Assembly (NCBI GenBank): GCA_018971455.1
Contig: JAGXAV010000150.1
Location: 1 to 6,039 of the forward strand
Length of the DNA: 6,039 bases
Direction of reading: 5' to 3'
Source: Rhodospirillales bacterium
GTDB lineage: Bacteria > Pseudomonadota > Alphaproteobacteria > Acetobacterales > Acetobacteraceae
Below are positions 5,698 to 6,039 of this stretch, in pieces; within the stretch, counting starts at the first letter, position 1, and every line of letters begins with the position of its first letter. The translations under genes were made by a program, and so were the position numbers. The notes under the pieces were generated by a model. That model was not told the origin of the DNA and searched no databases. It saw only the letters and a list, made by a program, of their open reading frames with translations.

Positions 5698-6039
5698 ATG
5701 AGGTTGGCGGGAAAAATTGCCTTGATTACCGGCGGCGGCGCCGGCGTTGGCCGGGCCTGCGTGGACCTCTTCGCCCGTGAGGGCGCGAAAATCGTGCTCG
5801 CCGAGCGCGATCCGGCGAGCGGCGAGGCCGTGGCCCGGGAAGCGGGTGGCGAGGTGGTTTTCGTGCAGACCGACGTCTCTCAACCGGACCAGGTCGAGCA
5901 CGCGGTGGCACGCGCGGTGGCGATGTATGGCGGGCTGGACATTCTCTACAACAATGTCGGCGGCTCGACGCTGGCCGATGGATCCGTGACAAGCGCGCCG
6001 ATTTCAGAATTCCATAACAAGATGAACGTGGATCTGTTC
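5698..6039 (+). CDS. SDR family oxidoreductase, N-terminal part (cut by window edge)
   Basis: The first 114 residues of a second short-chain dehydrogenase/reductase, which normally totals about 250-280. TGGGAGVG (11-18) is the cofactor motif. The second strand ends VLAERD with acidic E36, suggesting NAD(H). TDVS (58-61) carries the adenine-contacting D59. NNVGG (85-89) replaces the usual NNAG, a variant seen in one branch of SDRs. N110 in the MNVDLF segment is the first catalytic-tetrad residue; Ser, Tyr and Lys lie beyond the edge. ATG 5698 is chosen because GGGAGG (5686-5691) is 6 nt upstream and the family N-terminus begins there. An in-frame ATG at 5617 would add 27 Arg-rich residues with no SD. 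The protein is clearly different from the SDR at 1857 and probably acts in the same pathway as the divergent transporter/alcohol-dehydrogenase unit. Confidence 0.9.
   Translation, partial: MRLAGKIALITGGGAGVGRACVDLFAREGAKIVLAERDPASGEAVAREAGGEVVFVQTDVSQPDQVEHAVARAVAMYGGLDILYNNVGGSTLADGSVTSAPISEFHNKMNVDLF

Overview
This GC-rich window carries eight protein-coding genes. Six are complete and the two at the edges are cut off. They are tightly packed, their third codon positions are strongly G/C-biased, most have purine-rich Shine-Dalgarno sequences, and one is a periplasmic LivK-type binding protein. Together this suggests a metabolically versatile, high-GC proteobacterium, most likely an alphaproteobacterium of the Rhizobiales or Rhodospirillales kind. 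That placement is inference from gene style, not from a marker gene. I see no rRNA, tRNA, CRISPR array, insertion sequence or transposase.

Left part (1-1346): the N-terminal third of an MmgE/PrpD-family protein runs leftward off the window. It is divergent, across 68 bp, from a rightward 3-hydroxyisobutyrate-dehydrogenase-type NAD(P)-dependent oxidoreductase. Middle (1370-3116): a leftward one-domain cupin closely resembling the manganese-dependent bacterial hydroxynitrile lyase type is divergent, across 91 bp, from a rightward pair made of an SDR dehydrogenase and a small carboxymuconolactone-decarboxylase-family (CMD) protein. Right part (3148-6039): a leftward two-gene unit holds a branched-chain-amino-acid-type ABC substrate-binding protein followed by a zinc alcohol dehydrogenase. 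It is divergent, across 238 bp, from a second SDR gene that runs off the right edge.

The layout is three divergent pairs separated by two short convergent junctions, each with a GC-rich hairpin at a gene end. The gene content (solute capture, alcohol oxidation, two SDRs, a beta-hydroxyacid dehydrogenase, an MmgE/PrpD dehydratase/epimerase-like enzyme, a CMD protein and a metal cupin) looks like a peripheral catabolic island. It would take up a small organic molecule and oxidise hydroxyl groups stepwise, with C-C bond or lactone chemistry. The substrate cannot be read from the sequence.

The points most worth following up are the cupin, whose metal ligands and residue numbering match the hydroxynitrile lyase type and which sits beside a CMD gene, and the AT-rich control region around 5512-5580. 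That region combines a long dyad, phased repeats and opposed -35-like boxes.
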